NCBI GenBank assembly: GCA_037039685.1
Contig: JAWNGF010000009.1
Coordinates: 1,736,001 to 1,800,000, forward strand
Source: Ceratobasidium sp. AG-K
Lineage: Eukaryota > Basidiomycota > Agaricomycetes > Cantharellales > Ceratobasidiaceae
Reading direction: 5' to 3'
DNA length: 64,000 nt
Shown here: piece by piece, positions 32,936 to 44,391 of the stretch
Numbering within the stretch: the stretch's first letter is position 1
How the letters are laid out: every line of letters starts with the position of its first letter
Notes under the pieces: generated by a model
Database searches by the model: none
What the model saw: the letters and a program-made list of their open reading frames with translations, nothing else
What the model was told of the DNA's origin: nothing
Made by a program: the position numbers and the translations under genes

Positions 32936-35879
32936 CTATCGTCCAGTATCAAAACTCCTCCGGTTTCCAATCCCCGTCTCCCTCGGTGCTGGTATAGATA
33001 CAACTTGAATTTGTTTCTTTTCAGCAAACGGAGAAGGCATGCTCAGCCGCCTCAACCCTCGACCCATCCAAGTCCCCTTCTTTCCTCCAGTCGGAGAGGA
33101 GGATTCGGCATCCGAGTCATCCCGAAGCGGCGCCCCGTATCGTGCCCTGGACGCGCCGGTCGCCCAAGGCGGGCGGGTATCGTCTGGTATGCTCTCCGGC
33201 GACCGTGGACGTCGACTAAAGGCCGGATGTCCCAAAATGGTGGTCGCCCCGCTCATACTCGTACTCGCCGTACTGGTCGCTCCACTCGTGTTTGATGTGC
33301 CGCTCGTACCAGTCGAGTTGCTCACGCCCGTCGTCCCACTGAGCGCCGTGGTCCCGCTCACGCCTGTACTCGAGCTAACTCCCGATGACCCAGTAAATTG
33401 TTGATACTGCTGGTGCAGCGTCATTCGCGCTCGCTCCAATTCAAGTTCGCGTTGCTCGAGATTGAGTGCATATTCTCGGGCGCGCCATTCTCGCTCGCGT
33501 TGGTCTCGGAGGGCGGTGAATTCGCGTGTGCTCCAGCTCATTCCGGTGCTCGGATTGGAGACGTTGTCGAGGGAGGGGGATGTCAGCGATCGCTCGGGAT
33601 AGGATGAAGGAGGGGGATTGGAGCGTGGCCAGCCGATCTTCGGAGCCTCTGGAGACCGAGCGGCATTCATCATGTCCGAGACGGCATGAGCGAGAGCAGG
33701 TCGTTCTCGCGGCCCAGGGCCGGGTGATAGTGGCTATGTAGATAATAGAAATGAATATAATTTGTTGCGAAGGATAACGACAACATACCGCATTGTCGTA
33801 TTTACTTCTTATGGCCGCGACTCGACTCGTTGTCCCGTTGCTCGTCAAAGACTCGATACTGCCGGCCCTCTTGCGTGCGGCATTCTTTGGGTCCAAGGGC
33901 ATGGGCAAGGGCCTTCCTCCACCGGTCTCGGGTAATGGTCGTGGGCCACCCGAAATCTGTTGCCTATCCTCGTCGAATACGAGTTTCTTGACAGTCCCTG
34001 TCGGCCCGACCTCGTATTGACTCCCTCTGCCCCATCCGTTTCCGCCACCCAGTGGAGGCGTCGGTTTGTCCTCGGTCGGACTGAGGGGCGCGCCTGAAGC
34101 AGCGGCCGCCATTCTCTCGACATTCTCGCGAATCGCCGCCCCTTCGAGCTCCGCAACATCGATCCCCATCTCCTTGTTATCGTTAAGAAACTTGGAGATC
34201 GACACTGTCGGTTCAGCAGCGGGTTCTTCGTCGGGCGGTGCCGCAGGAGTCCACGAGCCAGCACTCCACCCACCGTCCTTTTTCGCCGGGGAAGGAATCG
34301 GCGTGCCAAACACATCGACGTTGGACCTTTCGGGCGAGCCGTTCTCGTGGCCAGGTGGAGTGGGGAGAGGCGCTCGCGTAGGGGATGCCGGCGCTCGGAC
34401 TGGCGAGGCCGGCGCGCGTACAGGTGAGGGAGGGGCGCGTATGGGGGAAGGAGGAGCGCGAACTGGTGTGCCTGGCGGTCGGATGGGAGACCCCTGTGAG
34501 TCTGGCAAACCCGCAAACGGTCGAATAGGCGTGGAAGGAGGCAACCCGTCGATCGAGTCGGAAGGTAAGCCGACATTACTGCGGGTGGGCGAAGGCGGCG
34601 GAAGTCCTGCGTGTGGTCGAGTGGGAGAGGCAGGATGCTGGGGCGGGGGAGGATATTGCGACGGGTCTTTGCGCTTGGGTGTAGCTGGAGGAAGAGGCGC
34701 CGAGAAGACTGGTGCTGGCGACGAGTTTGATCGACCAGCCATGACACCGGTGCCTTGATTCGAGAGAGTCATGCCTTCCCTGGCAAACGGCGCAGTGGGC
34801 GGCTTCAAATCGCCCTCGCCCATCATGCCGGGAAAGTAGCCGCCGTGAGGGCCCGTTCCCGGGATCGGAGTAATGGGAAAGGGGGACACCAACGGAGTCG
34901 AACGGCCGGTGATGTTCGTCTCGGCCAGGCTGGGGTTGTAGCCGCCTTTGCGTGGGGAAGGTGGGTTCCGCTCGATGACACCCGAACCAGGCTTGTCGAT
35001 ATCGGGCAGATCTTGGGGGAGTTCGGCCGCCCAAGCTCCCTCGCAAAGAGACTTCCACTGCCCTATGCGCCCGATGTGGGGACCTGCACGGCGGACGTGC
35101 TCACAAGCGCCAGTCCAAGACGCATCGGCTACGCGAGAGAGTGAGGCACCGACGGCGAAGAGTGTGGTAATGTGTCGTTGAGACACGAGCGTTTCGTGGG
35201 CGCTGTCAAATGTTCTAATTTTAGCATCCTCGAGTGTATACCACGAATTGAACGTACAGTTTTGCGGCGGCCATTTCATTGCCCAGAGTGCTAAGCAGAT
35301 GGACGTGCTTGGCGTGCTCATCGGCCGTGTATGGGACCTTTCCCTTGACCTTCTTGTCGTACGAAGAAGCTGTATAAGCGATTAATTTGAGCACGAGAGC
35401 AGTATCGAATGGACATACAGGCCTGCTTGAGGCGAACATTAGTGTTGAACGTCAATTCGTCGTGGGCCTTCTCCTCTTTCTACGGCTTTGTTAGCTAACC
35501 AAGTCACACACGCACGTCCAACTTACCGCCATCTTCTTGAAATGTTTTCGCACTTCCGAGCTGACATGATCATACTCCTTCTCTGCGAGTTTCGCTAATT
35601 TCCCGTCCACTTCGCCGAGTGCTTCGAAGAGAGCAGCACTAGCCTGCATAGCATTGGCTAATAAATGGTTAACAGGCGCCATAACCAATTTACCAAGTAC
35701 TTACCTGGTACCATTCCAGTCCCCTTGACTCCGGCCGCATCCTTGAGCGCCCGACCAAGCTTTTTCTGGAGATTGGCGAGAGTAGTGACGGCCTGGCAGT
35801 AGTCGGCAAATAGAGTGACGACAATTTCAATATATTTCGAGCTTTTGTGAACTTCGGCTCGTTCCCAGATGTGCGACAT
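32936..35879 (-). CDS. I-BAR/IMD-type protein, 6 exons, about 900 aa
   Basis: Exons, read from the right: 35879-35705, 35657-35527, 35479-35419, 35369-35258, 35214-33789 and 33733-32936; 2703 nt, all phases consistent. The first four exons and the start of the fifth encode a long helical region (SKYIEIVVTLFADYCQAVTT, NLQKKLGRALKDAAG, EVDGKLAKLAEKEYDHVSSE, EKAHDELTFNTN, HVHLLSTLGNEMAAAKL), matching an I-BAR/IMD-like membrane-curving domain of about 230 residues. The rest is a long disordered Pro/Ser-rich tail. It has a run of APPSPIRAPPSPVRAPASP-type repeats near the middle, likely an SH3 or kinase target, then a coiled coil around REREWRAREYALNLEQRELE and a Ser/Thr/Gly-rich C-terminus. Role inferred: coupling plasma membrane curvature to actin or endocytosis. 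A BAR rather than I-BAR assignment cannot be excluded. Confidence 0.78.
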
Positions 35880-36229
35880 GGTAGGTCAGAGATCCATCCA
35901 GCGGTAGTCAAATCAGAATAGGGGCGACCAACATTAGCTCGCGTCAGCATTTCAAACACCATCACGTGCTATCAAGCGCCCATTTCCGATTGCATTTACA
36001 CCGCCGACGACTACACAGGACAACGTCATGCCTCGTGTCGCTTGCTCCACCTGTCGAGCTAAATATACCCAATCGTTGGGCTACTCTCGTTGGCAACTCC
36101 CAGCCACTACCTCCTCCTAGATCGAGCACTTGGTTCTCTATCCGAGGCGACGTTTCTCACGGACGCTCCTAGTCTCTCGTCGTCAGCCAAGCAACCCGAC
36201 CCACTGATTTACCCCACTTCGCTACTACG

Positions 36230-37960
36230 ATGGTATTTACTAGGTATAGAAGACTCGATGCTCAGGCCAGGTGGACACTCGCAGTAGTCGGACCTTGGTT
36301 CTTAGCTTTGCTCGCCGCCTTGGGCAATCACTTTGTGTTTGTTTCTCTAAACGACAACGATTCTTCACAATACAACCAGTTCTGGATCTCTGTGCTTAAG
36401 AACTCGTGGGCCTTGGTCGTTCATGCTTTACTCGCCTCATCGGCCAACACGGCATTCTCTTCGATGGTGAGTATGCACCCCCTTGTCCTGCCGTAAGCTG
36501 GCATAAATTGTAATACTGCGCGCTCGTTCGCCTAGATATGGACATCTTTACCAGGTCACAACATACCTGTTAAGTCTCTCGATGCACTCTTCGAGTTGCC
36601 AGCTCTAGTTCCCGCCCTGCAAATCATCTTTAGTCAGTCGATCAAGTTCCTGTATTACCCGGTTTATTGGTCGGGTTGTCTCGCGACATTTGTTTTTATT
36701 ACAATCACACCGCCTTCCGCGCTTACGATTCAGCCGATGCAAGGCATCCCGGCCGACATTCAAGCTCCAGCCCTCGACCTCGCCGCCGACCCCGGTCTGT
36801 ACACGATCATAAGAAACAACTGGGAATACGTCCGTCCGAGTAACCATATTCGTCGATATATGCGAAATGTGCTCACGTCTGACGCTATTTTTGCCTGGGA
36901 GGCTCCTTCAGAGTGCCGCTACGGATGCACGTATAACGTAACCTACTATGCACCAGCCCTTCGCTGCGTCGATTATACCCCAGGCGATCAATCTGGACTC
37001 GCACTCAACGAGACGTACCACGGGCAGTTCAATATTTCCGACGCTAACCTCACCTTCGATCTTACCGCATGGCCAGTCTCCGAAGGAACTCGACGGATCG
37101 ACGGTCAAGATACAGCCCCGGTCGGCACTCGATGTACATTTCACAACGCGACCTACACCACGAAAAATACATTTAGGCGAAATCTTCAACGCGCCGTAGT
37201 CACGAACCGCACAATCCTTCCCCATAGTCCTCTCATGGGCATACCGCTCGGCTTTGCAAACACCTCCTGCCCATTTAACGCATCCTGGGCCACCTCCAAT
37301 CCGCTCGACGCGCCTCCCTGTGCCCGCATTCAGTTAAACACCTGGGCGCTAATCGACGCATTTGCCAACTCGCTATCCGGCACTATCCTCGTCTATCCCC
37401 AGACACTCGGCCCCAGCACCCGTTTCGCCAACAATGCACTCATGCCTAATCTCGATTACCTTTTTACCGTCGACGAACTCTCACGTTCGTTTGACCTCGC
37501 GCCGTGGGTCAAACAAGGTGGACTCGGAAATGCTCTCGAAGCGATCTTTGCAAACGCAACACTTTCTCTGACTCGAGACGCGCAAGCATACAATTGGACG
37601 TTGGTTACGTCAGACGCAAAGGTTGTTCCCTTTGTTAATCGATACGTTTACCAACCCAGTCAGCTCTGGTTGGGATATGCTTCGGCGCTCGTAACCGCCT
37701 TGGGAGCCGGGTGGGCCGGATGGGTCGCACGGAAGACCGGCAAAGTCCCGATGGGAGAATCGGGCCTGTCGAGAGTTTTGGCGACCACTCGGGACAGCAG
37801 CTTCGAATGGATTGGTGGGATTATGGCAGAAGAGGTGGATCGTGTTGTTGTTCGGTATGAAGCTAGTCAAGCCGGCAGTGGGTTTGTGGTTGTATCAGAT
37901 TCGGACGGGCAAAAGGGATCGCTGGAGATCGAGGAGATTAGCCTATTACGGAAGTCTTGA
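36230..37960 (+). CDS. Multi-pass membrane glycoprotein, 2 exons, about 553 aa
   Basis: Exons 36230-36466 and 36536-37960 (69-bp intron, GTGAGT...CTAG) join in phase. Three hydrophobic segments lie near the N-terminus (WTLAVVGPWFLALLAALG; WALVVHALLASSANTAF; YWSGCLATFVFITI) and one near the C-terminus (LWLGYASALVTALGAGWAGW). Between them is a domain of about 340 residues with many N-glycosylation sequons (NVT, NET, NIS, NLT, NAT, NRT, NTS, NAS, NWT) and paired cysteines, so it is probably extracellular. The cytosolic tail is about 80 residues. The family is unnamed to me; a receptor-like or wall-sensing role is only a guess. A decayed tandem copy lies just downstream. A tiny upstream open frame starts at an ATG near 36028. 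Confidence 0.75.
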
Positions 37961-38483
37961 TATTGCCTGTATGCACCGATAGAGGAATCGGAATCGGGCT
38001 TATTCAGCGCGAACCAGTCGGAGGAAGACAGGCGGCTTCGGATACGCGCGACTGTGGCCTGAAGGAGTTCGAGTCTAGCCCGCTACACTGTCTTTTTCTC
38101 GATTTTCGACAGTATCCCCAAATCCAGTTTGCCGCATAAGCCACCCAACCTATCTATATATTTTGGTTGAGTTTCGTCCCGGTTGTACGGTAACGAACGG
38201 CTGGATTGGCGCACAAGCGCTGGTGAACGACGCGCATTCAACACCCTCCGGGGGGTCAACCGCGTCACTTGGATTCGGTTAGGAGACAAGGCTCGCCATT
38301 TTCAGCCACACTGATCGGATCCGAATATGAACATTTGAGGGTTATCATGTGCCTCATCCCCTCGGTACTCTATTTAGCAGCCGTGCCTCCAATAAGCGTA
38401 TATATACGTGTCTCTCACTCCCCCGCCTTGTTTTTCGACCGCTTCTAGTCCACCTCACACGCAAACGCTTGCCGCCAAATGGA
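37961..38483. other. Intergenic between the glycoprotein paralogs
   Basis: No gene seen. It contains the 3' end of the intact paralog and the promoter of the broken copy. Confidence 0.35.
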
Positions 38484-40521
38484 ATGGTTAAGAACAATAT
38501 AACAACGTCGTGGCAGAATCTCGATGTGCGCACTCGATGGTTGTGTATGCTGTACGGTCCTTGGATACTCGGTGTCTTCATTTGCCTGGGAAACCACTTC
38601 ACTTTTGCTGCCTTTCACAATAAAGAGGCGTCGAATTATAATCCAACCCTCACGGCCGCTCTAAAAAATGTGTGGCCCCTTGCAGTCAGTGGGTGCATGG
38701 TAGCCTCCGCCACTACCACATTGGTCCCGATCATGAGTAAACTTCCTCAAAGTTATAAATCGCTCATACGTTGCAAACCACTTATATAATTTCCTTCAGC
38801 TCTGGTCGTCGTTGCCAAACAAGCCACTACCGGTTGGGATTATTGATCCAGCTCTCCAACTACCGGCGCTCGCCCCTGCCCTGACAATCGCGTTCAGCGG
38901 GCTCTTAAATCCCTTCTTGTGTCTTTGCTCGCCACTATTAACGTGCTTTCTTATGCAGTCATAACTATTGCTCCTCCCGCGGCACTTGTCACGGTGGTAC
39001 AGCCGTTCGGCTCAGAGCCTACTCCTTTGCGGGTACTATTGAGAATCGAATGGAATCGAATCGAATGTACACATACTACTTACTGAATATGTACGATTGA
39101 CTGGCTGTATGCTGACTGATTATTCTCGTGCTGACTGAGAGTACACGTATTCGTGTTACTAATTGTTCTTTCACTCTCGTTCTATGTTCTACGTCCTCAT
39201 GTATATAAAGTCGACTGCGTATTCGCTATATACATCATCCTTGTAGTCCTACTTCCACTGCGCGGCCTAGCTAAGAAGCTCATTGAGTGCGAGACGTTCT
39301 CGATAATATCTCAATAGGTACCACTGGTCGACTTTTCTATGCGCTCCACTAGATTTGCTGTTATCGGAGGAAATTGGCATTATATCCATCCGGAAGAGCG
39401 TCTCTTACTTGATCCGCACGATACGGTGAGGCTTAACGTTGATTATCCCTGGAACGCTCCATCGGAGTGCCAGTCGGGGCGTGTATACAGCATAACCTAC
39501 GATTTACCAATCCTCCGTTGTCGCGAATACCTTCCAGAAGCACACTCTATTAACCTAGAATCGCCAGTGCAACCCGTCTATAGCGCTCAACTGAAGTTTC
39601 CCAATGGGCACCCTGTTTGACATGGCAGTATGGCCCGCATATGGAACTCCTAATGATCCTAGGGCCCAGTCCAATTACAACATGTCTTTGATGGGTGCAA
39701 GATGCACTTCCCATCGAGGATCGCATACAACACGGGCGTCTTTTGGCCTAAAAAGTCACATTGCAAATATCACCGAATCTGCCATACTATTGAACGATCT
39801 GATTCCTGGCCCATACAAAGGCCCGCAGATAACTTATCCTGCCCCTGGAGCATGAGTTCGCTTGACGAAACCCCACTCGAAACCCCAGTTTGCGTCAATA
39901 CTCGTGTACAACTCAACACATGGGCGTTTATAGATGCCTTTTTAATGGTACGATTTACCACGACTCCCAGCAGAGCGGATTCACTACCGATTCGCAAAAA
40001 TTGTATGATTTTCTCAAGCTTGTACGGTCTTTTCACCTACGAGGAACAGCATTCCATGTTTATGTGTGACCCACAGATGCTTGAGGGTACCCCAACCCTC
40101 AGCCGTGCTCTTGAACAAAGTCTTTGCTCGGAGTACCCTCGTGATTACCCATTATGCAGAGGAAGAAAATCGCACCATGCTAGCCGAAGATGCACAGACT
40201 CTCCTCGCCAATCGCTACGTATATACACCGCGCGTCCTTTGGCTGGGATACGCGGGAGCGTTGGTTACAGTGATAATACCTGGGCTCCTCGGGTGTTACT
40301 TCATCTGGCGGGGATTTGTCCTTACAGACGAAACGACTTTGGCGAAGTTTTTGGTGACCACGCGCGGTGACAGCTTGAACGTTATCAAGGGAATGAGTGT
40401 CCACCGGGTTGATGTGCGGGTTCTTCGGTATAGCATTACACGGGTAGGTAACGATTGGGAGGACGGAATGGGATTTACGGTGGCCTTGCCTGGGAAGACG
40501 ATGACTCCCAGAAGACCATGA
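38484..40521 (+). pseudogene. Decayed paralog of the multi-pass glycoprotein gene
   Basis: Exon 1 starts MVKNNITTSWQNLDVRTRWL and aligns with the neighbour gene through WILGVFICLGNHFTFA. Decay is of several kinds. The splice donor after exon 1 is lost (ATG|AGTAAA where the neighbour has ATG|GTGAGT). A frameshift occurs near 38930 (NPFLC to LATINVLSYAVITIAPP). A 280-bp solo LTR interrupts the exon at 39037-39316. More frame changes follow between 39600 and 40100, where homologous blocks (APSECQSGRVYSITYDLPIL, RVQLNTWAFIDAF, RYVYTPRVLWLGYAGALVTV) fall in different frames. The C-terminus TLAKFLVTTRGDSLNVIKGM is still recognisable. The coding order matches the neighbour, so it arose by tandem duplication. 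Confidence 0.85.
39032..39321. mobile_element. Solo LTR (280 bp) with 5-bp target duplication
   Basis: The element spans 39037-39316, begins TATTGAGA and ends TCTCAATA (perfect 8-bp inverted ends), and is flanked by GGTAC on both sides (39032-39036 and 39317-39321). Deleting the element and one GGTAC joins CGGGTA to CCACTG in frame with the surrounding pseudogene. It has a TATA box (TATATAAAG near 39200), as expected of an LTR promoter. The 5-bp duplication and size fit an LTR retrotransposon, but the ends are not the usual TG...CA. No internal retrotransposon sequence remains, so recombination between two LTRs is inferred. Confidence 0.85.
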
Positions 40522-41284
40522 ACGAGCATATTCATTTACTATCCACGGTATGACCTAGGATTGCATGTTGGGACTGTATAATACTACTTTTGTTCAAGCG
40601 GCCTATCACCACTAATACCACGGTACCACAATCGTAAGCTAATACGGATGGATGAGTAATGCTTCATCGGTAACCCCGTGTCTCATTTAATTTGATTCCT
40701 ACCCTCACATACGCATACATTCATGCGAAATAGTTAATTCACACCTAGCACCATTCTCGGTGGGTTTCTTTGTGGGTTTCCCAATGCCAAAGGGCCTGTG
40801 CCACGTGCAAGCAGTTGTGCCCTGCTTGATCCACCGAACCGTCGAACCAGCTGAGGTAGGTTCGTCCCGCCATATCCCGAGTCCTTGGTTCATTTCTTTT
40901 TTATTTATTTTACTTTTGAGGCCCAAGGATCATATTGGGAGATCTATAAAGAAGAGACCGTTTTAGAAGAGCCAAATCTGATTCCGTAGTAGAGTCTGGG
41001 GGTCTACCTCACCGCTGCTGATAAAAAATAACAAGTTCTTGTGCTGAGCATCAAAAAGGCAGCCAGGCCCTATGAATCTTATCGTATTGCAAATGTATAT
41101 ATGCGCTTCAACTCTTGGGTCACGGGCCGAAATTCATTTACACATCATCATATTGTAAAGGTATATCTCCCTGTGGACACATATTTATTGCTATGAGCTA
41201 GGCTAGATTGTATACCAAATGTATGCTCAAGTTGCAATCAAGGAAACAGCAACGCGACTTTATTCAACCCGCCTCGGCCGGCGG
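40522..41284. other. Intergenic, no gene seen
   Basis: Lies between the decayed glycoprotein copy (plus) and the first Hsp70-like gene (minus); the 3' ends of both are here. Short frames on both strands have no recognisable content. Confidence 0.35.
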
Positions 41285-43932
41285 TTACGTGACCACGATC
41301 GTTGCCTCCCCCCGTCTTGTCGTCCCCTGAAAAGACCGAACAGACTAAGTATCGGTGTGAGTTTTTGACGGAAGATAGATACTGACATTTTCCTTCCATT
41401 CTAGGTGGGCGCTCACCTCAACCCCTCCAAATTCAATGCAAACGTCAAATTCAAGTTCCCAATAATCGCCTCGCTTGCCCTGGCACTTTGTCAAACCGCC
41501 TCTCAAGCCACCTAGATTCGCTCGAATATCACAGACCCATTCAAAGCCATCGATTGTGTTATCTATGCGCAAAATCATTCGTAATTGTTCGCCTCAGTAA
41601 GCCAACATACCTTCTGGATCGCTGATCCACTCCGGCGGCGACACCGCATCATTACTCCAAGCATAGAGCTCTGTAGTGAAGTTTTCGAGGTCGGGATCCG
41701 GAGATGCATACGTCATCTTATATCTACGTTTGTTAAATGACTTCTCGTCAAACACTCGCCCCTAAAGACTATCTCGTATCAATTCCGCGTTCTTTTATTT
41801 TATTTTACAATTGAACTCGATTGGCACTGACCCTTTGAGCAACCATAGACCATTTTCCAGTCACACGCATGACACCCGCTGCTGTGATTATGCGAGGACG
41901 CGCTCGATGTTCCGCCGAGTCAGGGTTAAAGTCCTCGCGCACCTTGATTCCAAAGGATATGCGGGCAACGCGAGCAGTGACTCCCTTGCTGATGTACCAA
42001 ATAACTGAGCCGTCCGAGGCCGCCTTTCCACTAATCGAGCGTTAAGGATCACTTGTGAATTTAAATAGAACCCTTACTGTGCATCATCGAGGAACAAAAC
42101 CTGAATATTTCCCCATCCAAACGCCCTCTCGACACGTTGTCTAAGGTACTTGCATGTTCCAAAGCCACCAACGAGGAATATATACTGGTAAACGACGTGT
42201 TGTTATTATACGGTGACCATCCTAATCAGTTACGAGCAAGTACCCGAGGGTTAGTTCCCCGCATCTGCTTTTCGATGCTCCATATAATACGATTAACAGG
42301 CTCCTCGAAAAAGGCCTTGACGGTTTCACTAAGACACTCCCTCAGCATCGTCGCTTTGTGAAGCAATGCTACTTACCCGCTCAGTATAATAGTATTATCC
42401 ACAAAACCCGGAACATTGAGTCCTATTTCAACCACGTATTCATGTGGTGCGCCTTGCCCATCTTGAAATTCCCGCTTGCAGTTCAGCTCAAAACTTTCCT
42501 CAGCCTTCCCAATGCAACGCTGCATATAATCAGCTTGGTCACCGGCCCCGTAGAACTGACTCTCTAGATGTGCAACAAGTGCGTTGTTGACGTATAAACC
42601 TCCAGCAGGTTGGCCTGGCCATGATCAGTGATATTTCTTTTTGTGAAAATATTAGCAATCTCACAATCGGACGGTTTAACTTCCTTCAAGCTGATTGCCG
42701 GTTTTGACCTCCCCTCAATCCTGGGCGACTGTTCAAATTTTAGACTCGGAGGCTTCCTACGAAACAAGTCCTTCAATGTCTTCTTCCTTGTCAGAAGCGA
42801 AGTACGGTCCGGCGGCCGACCTATGTTGTTGGTACCTGTACCTCCGTGAGCTAAGAAATCAGGCTGTGGACTACGCGAGTACTATACCACTGAGATTTGC
42901 TTCTTGTAATTCTTCCATCGTAACCCGGTATGAGGTTATGTCGGTAGTCGAGCCACCAGCATCGCAAACAATAAGCTCGTCCTCGACCTCCAGGGAGGGA
43001 ATTCATTAGTTTGGCCATGGTCTGACTGAAAATCAAGTAGTGCTTGTACCCACATTGAGCTCTTGTGACTTTTCCCAAAGTATAGAGTGTACGGCGGCTT
43101 CGGCTTCGGATACAAGCTTCACTCTATCCTTAGCCTCGGCCTTGCCCACGACTCCAGCCATCACAACGGCGGTACGAACCCTCTGTTGCTACCTAAGCCC
43201 CCAGCCGTTTGGATGGGCGACGACGACGTGCATGATTTCGTTGAGCCGCCGCCATGTCCCCGTGCCGTTCCGTTGCTCGTAGAAGTCGCGTGTATGGTCG
43301 ATCATATACCGTATCATATCGGCATACACCTGCTCTATATCAAGACCACTCGGGAGAGCTTTGGAAATAACATTAGGCCTTTCGGAGAACAAAGCAGCTG
43401 AGTTTCATACCTTCAAAATGGAATTTCTCGAGATCTTGCTGATTGATCATTGTAGAGGGATGTAGTGCTAGCTTGAAATATCGAACAAGGCGCCAGTTAT
43501 TGATATTAGCGTTCCGTCGCGTTGTTGGTGACATGACTTCCACACCAGCCGCCTTGAGCTGATTCGAATATATATTCGTTATCCCAATGTTTGTTAGTAA
43601 GTATTATTGAGTAGCAAGGTCTATCGCCTCACTAAATGTTCCTGGTCGTAGTACAGCACTGAGGCCGTCTTGGCATCGCTCGACCCACCGTTACCCGTCG
43701 CTGACGGCCAATGGGTAACTCTCTGGAGAAGCGGCAGCTCACCTGATTGAAAGTAGCATAATATCAGCAGCCTTGCTTTAATAAAACACAGACAAGCGAC
43801 TCGAGTCAAGTTAAATAACTAACCGGGTTTTAGATGAGACAATGTAACGCTGCTATATGCCGTTCCGATATCTATGCCAACAACCAACCGCTCAAGGCCT
43901 GACCATGGTACTTTATCTAAGATCTTAGGCAT
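41285..43932 (-). pseudogene. Hsp70-like (HSPA12-type) copy A, nonsense codon
   Basis: Same multi-exon architecture as copies B-D. It starts MPKILDKVPWSGLERLVVGI at 43932 with phosphate-1 motif GIDIGTAYSSVT. Phosphate-2 LIVCDAGGSTTDIT and adenosine motif VGGFGTCKYL are present, and it ends GEATIVVT at TAA 41285-41287. In the exon coding HPNGWGLR, the codon that is CAG (Gln) in copy D is TAG at 43189-43191, with perfect codon alignment on both sides, so translation would stop about a third of the way along. It could be a recent pseudogene, a sequencing error or a readthrough site; the rest of the gene looks little decayed. The family has an actin-like ATPase fold; partners here are unknown. 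Confidence 0.8.
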
Positions 43933-44391
43933 AGCGTCACACCGTCTCCGATGGATGGGTAGAATGGGAAGGCGGTGGGGGGATCCACAGGTGCGGTCCT
44001 TATGGTAGCCGCCCATCGATAGGCTAGCTCTGCCAAGCACTTATCGTAACCGGTCGTCGAGCGCCGCCCTGTCATGTGCTGTGATCAATATCTGGCCCAT
44101 GGCACCCGACCAAAGGAATTCGAACGGATCGACCTCGATTCCAAGTTACCACTATTGAAGTCATATGCCATCGGGAACTCGGCTCCATGGAAATATTTTA
44201 CGTTATTATATGTACATTCCTGGCGATTGAGCTCCTGGCGCTCCTGCGAACCTTGGTTGCTTCAACCGCAAGCCTTAGAAATCAACATAGTCACCGTTCT
44301 CGCTGATAGCTATAGTTCCCGGTGAACATTCTGTCAATTATTTGTTCTAATAAGATACAAGGAGCGCTAAGTAGACTAATACGTGTGCTAA
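43933..44391 (-). promoter_or_regulatory. Upstream region of Hsp70-like copy A with shared element
   Basis: Contains GAGCGCCGCCCTGTCA at 44059-44074 (minus strand TGACAGGGCGGCGCTC), 127 bp upstream of the copy A start. The same 16-mer lies 101 bp upstream of copy D (57085-57100), and a near match TAGCGCCTTCCTGTCA lies 107 bp upstream of copy B (47143-47158). It is a candidate common regulatory site. No other gene seen in this gap. Confidence 0.5.
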
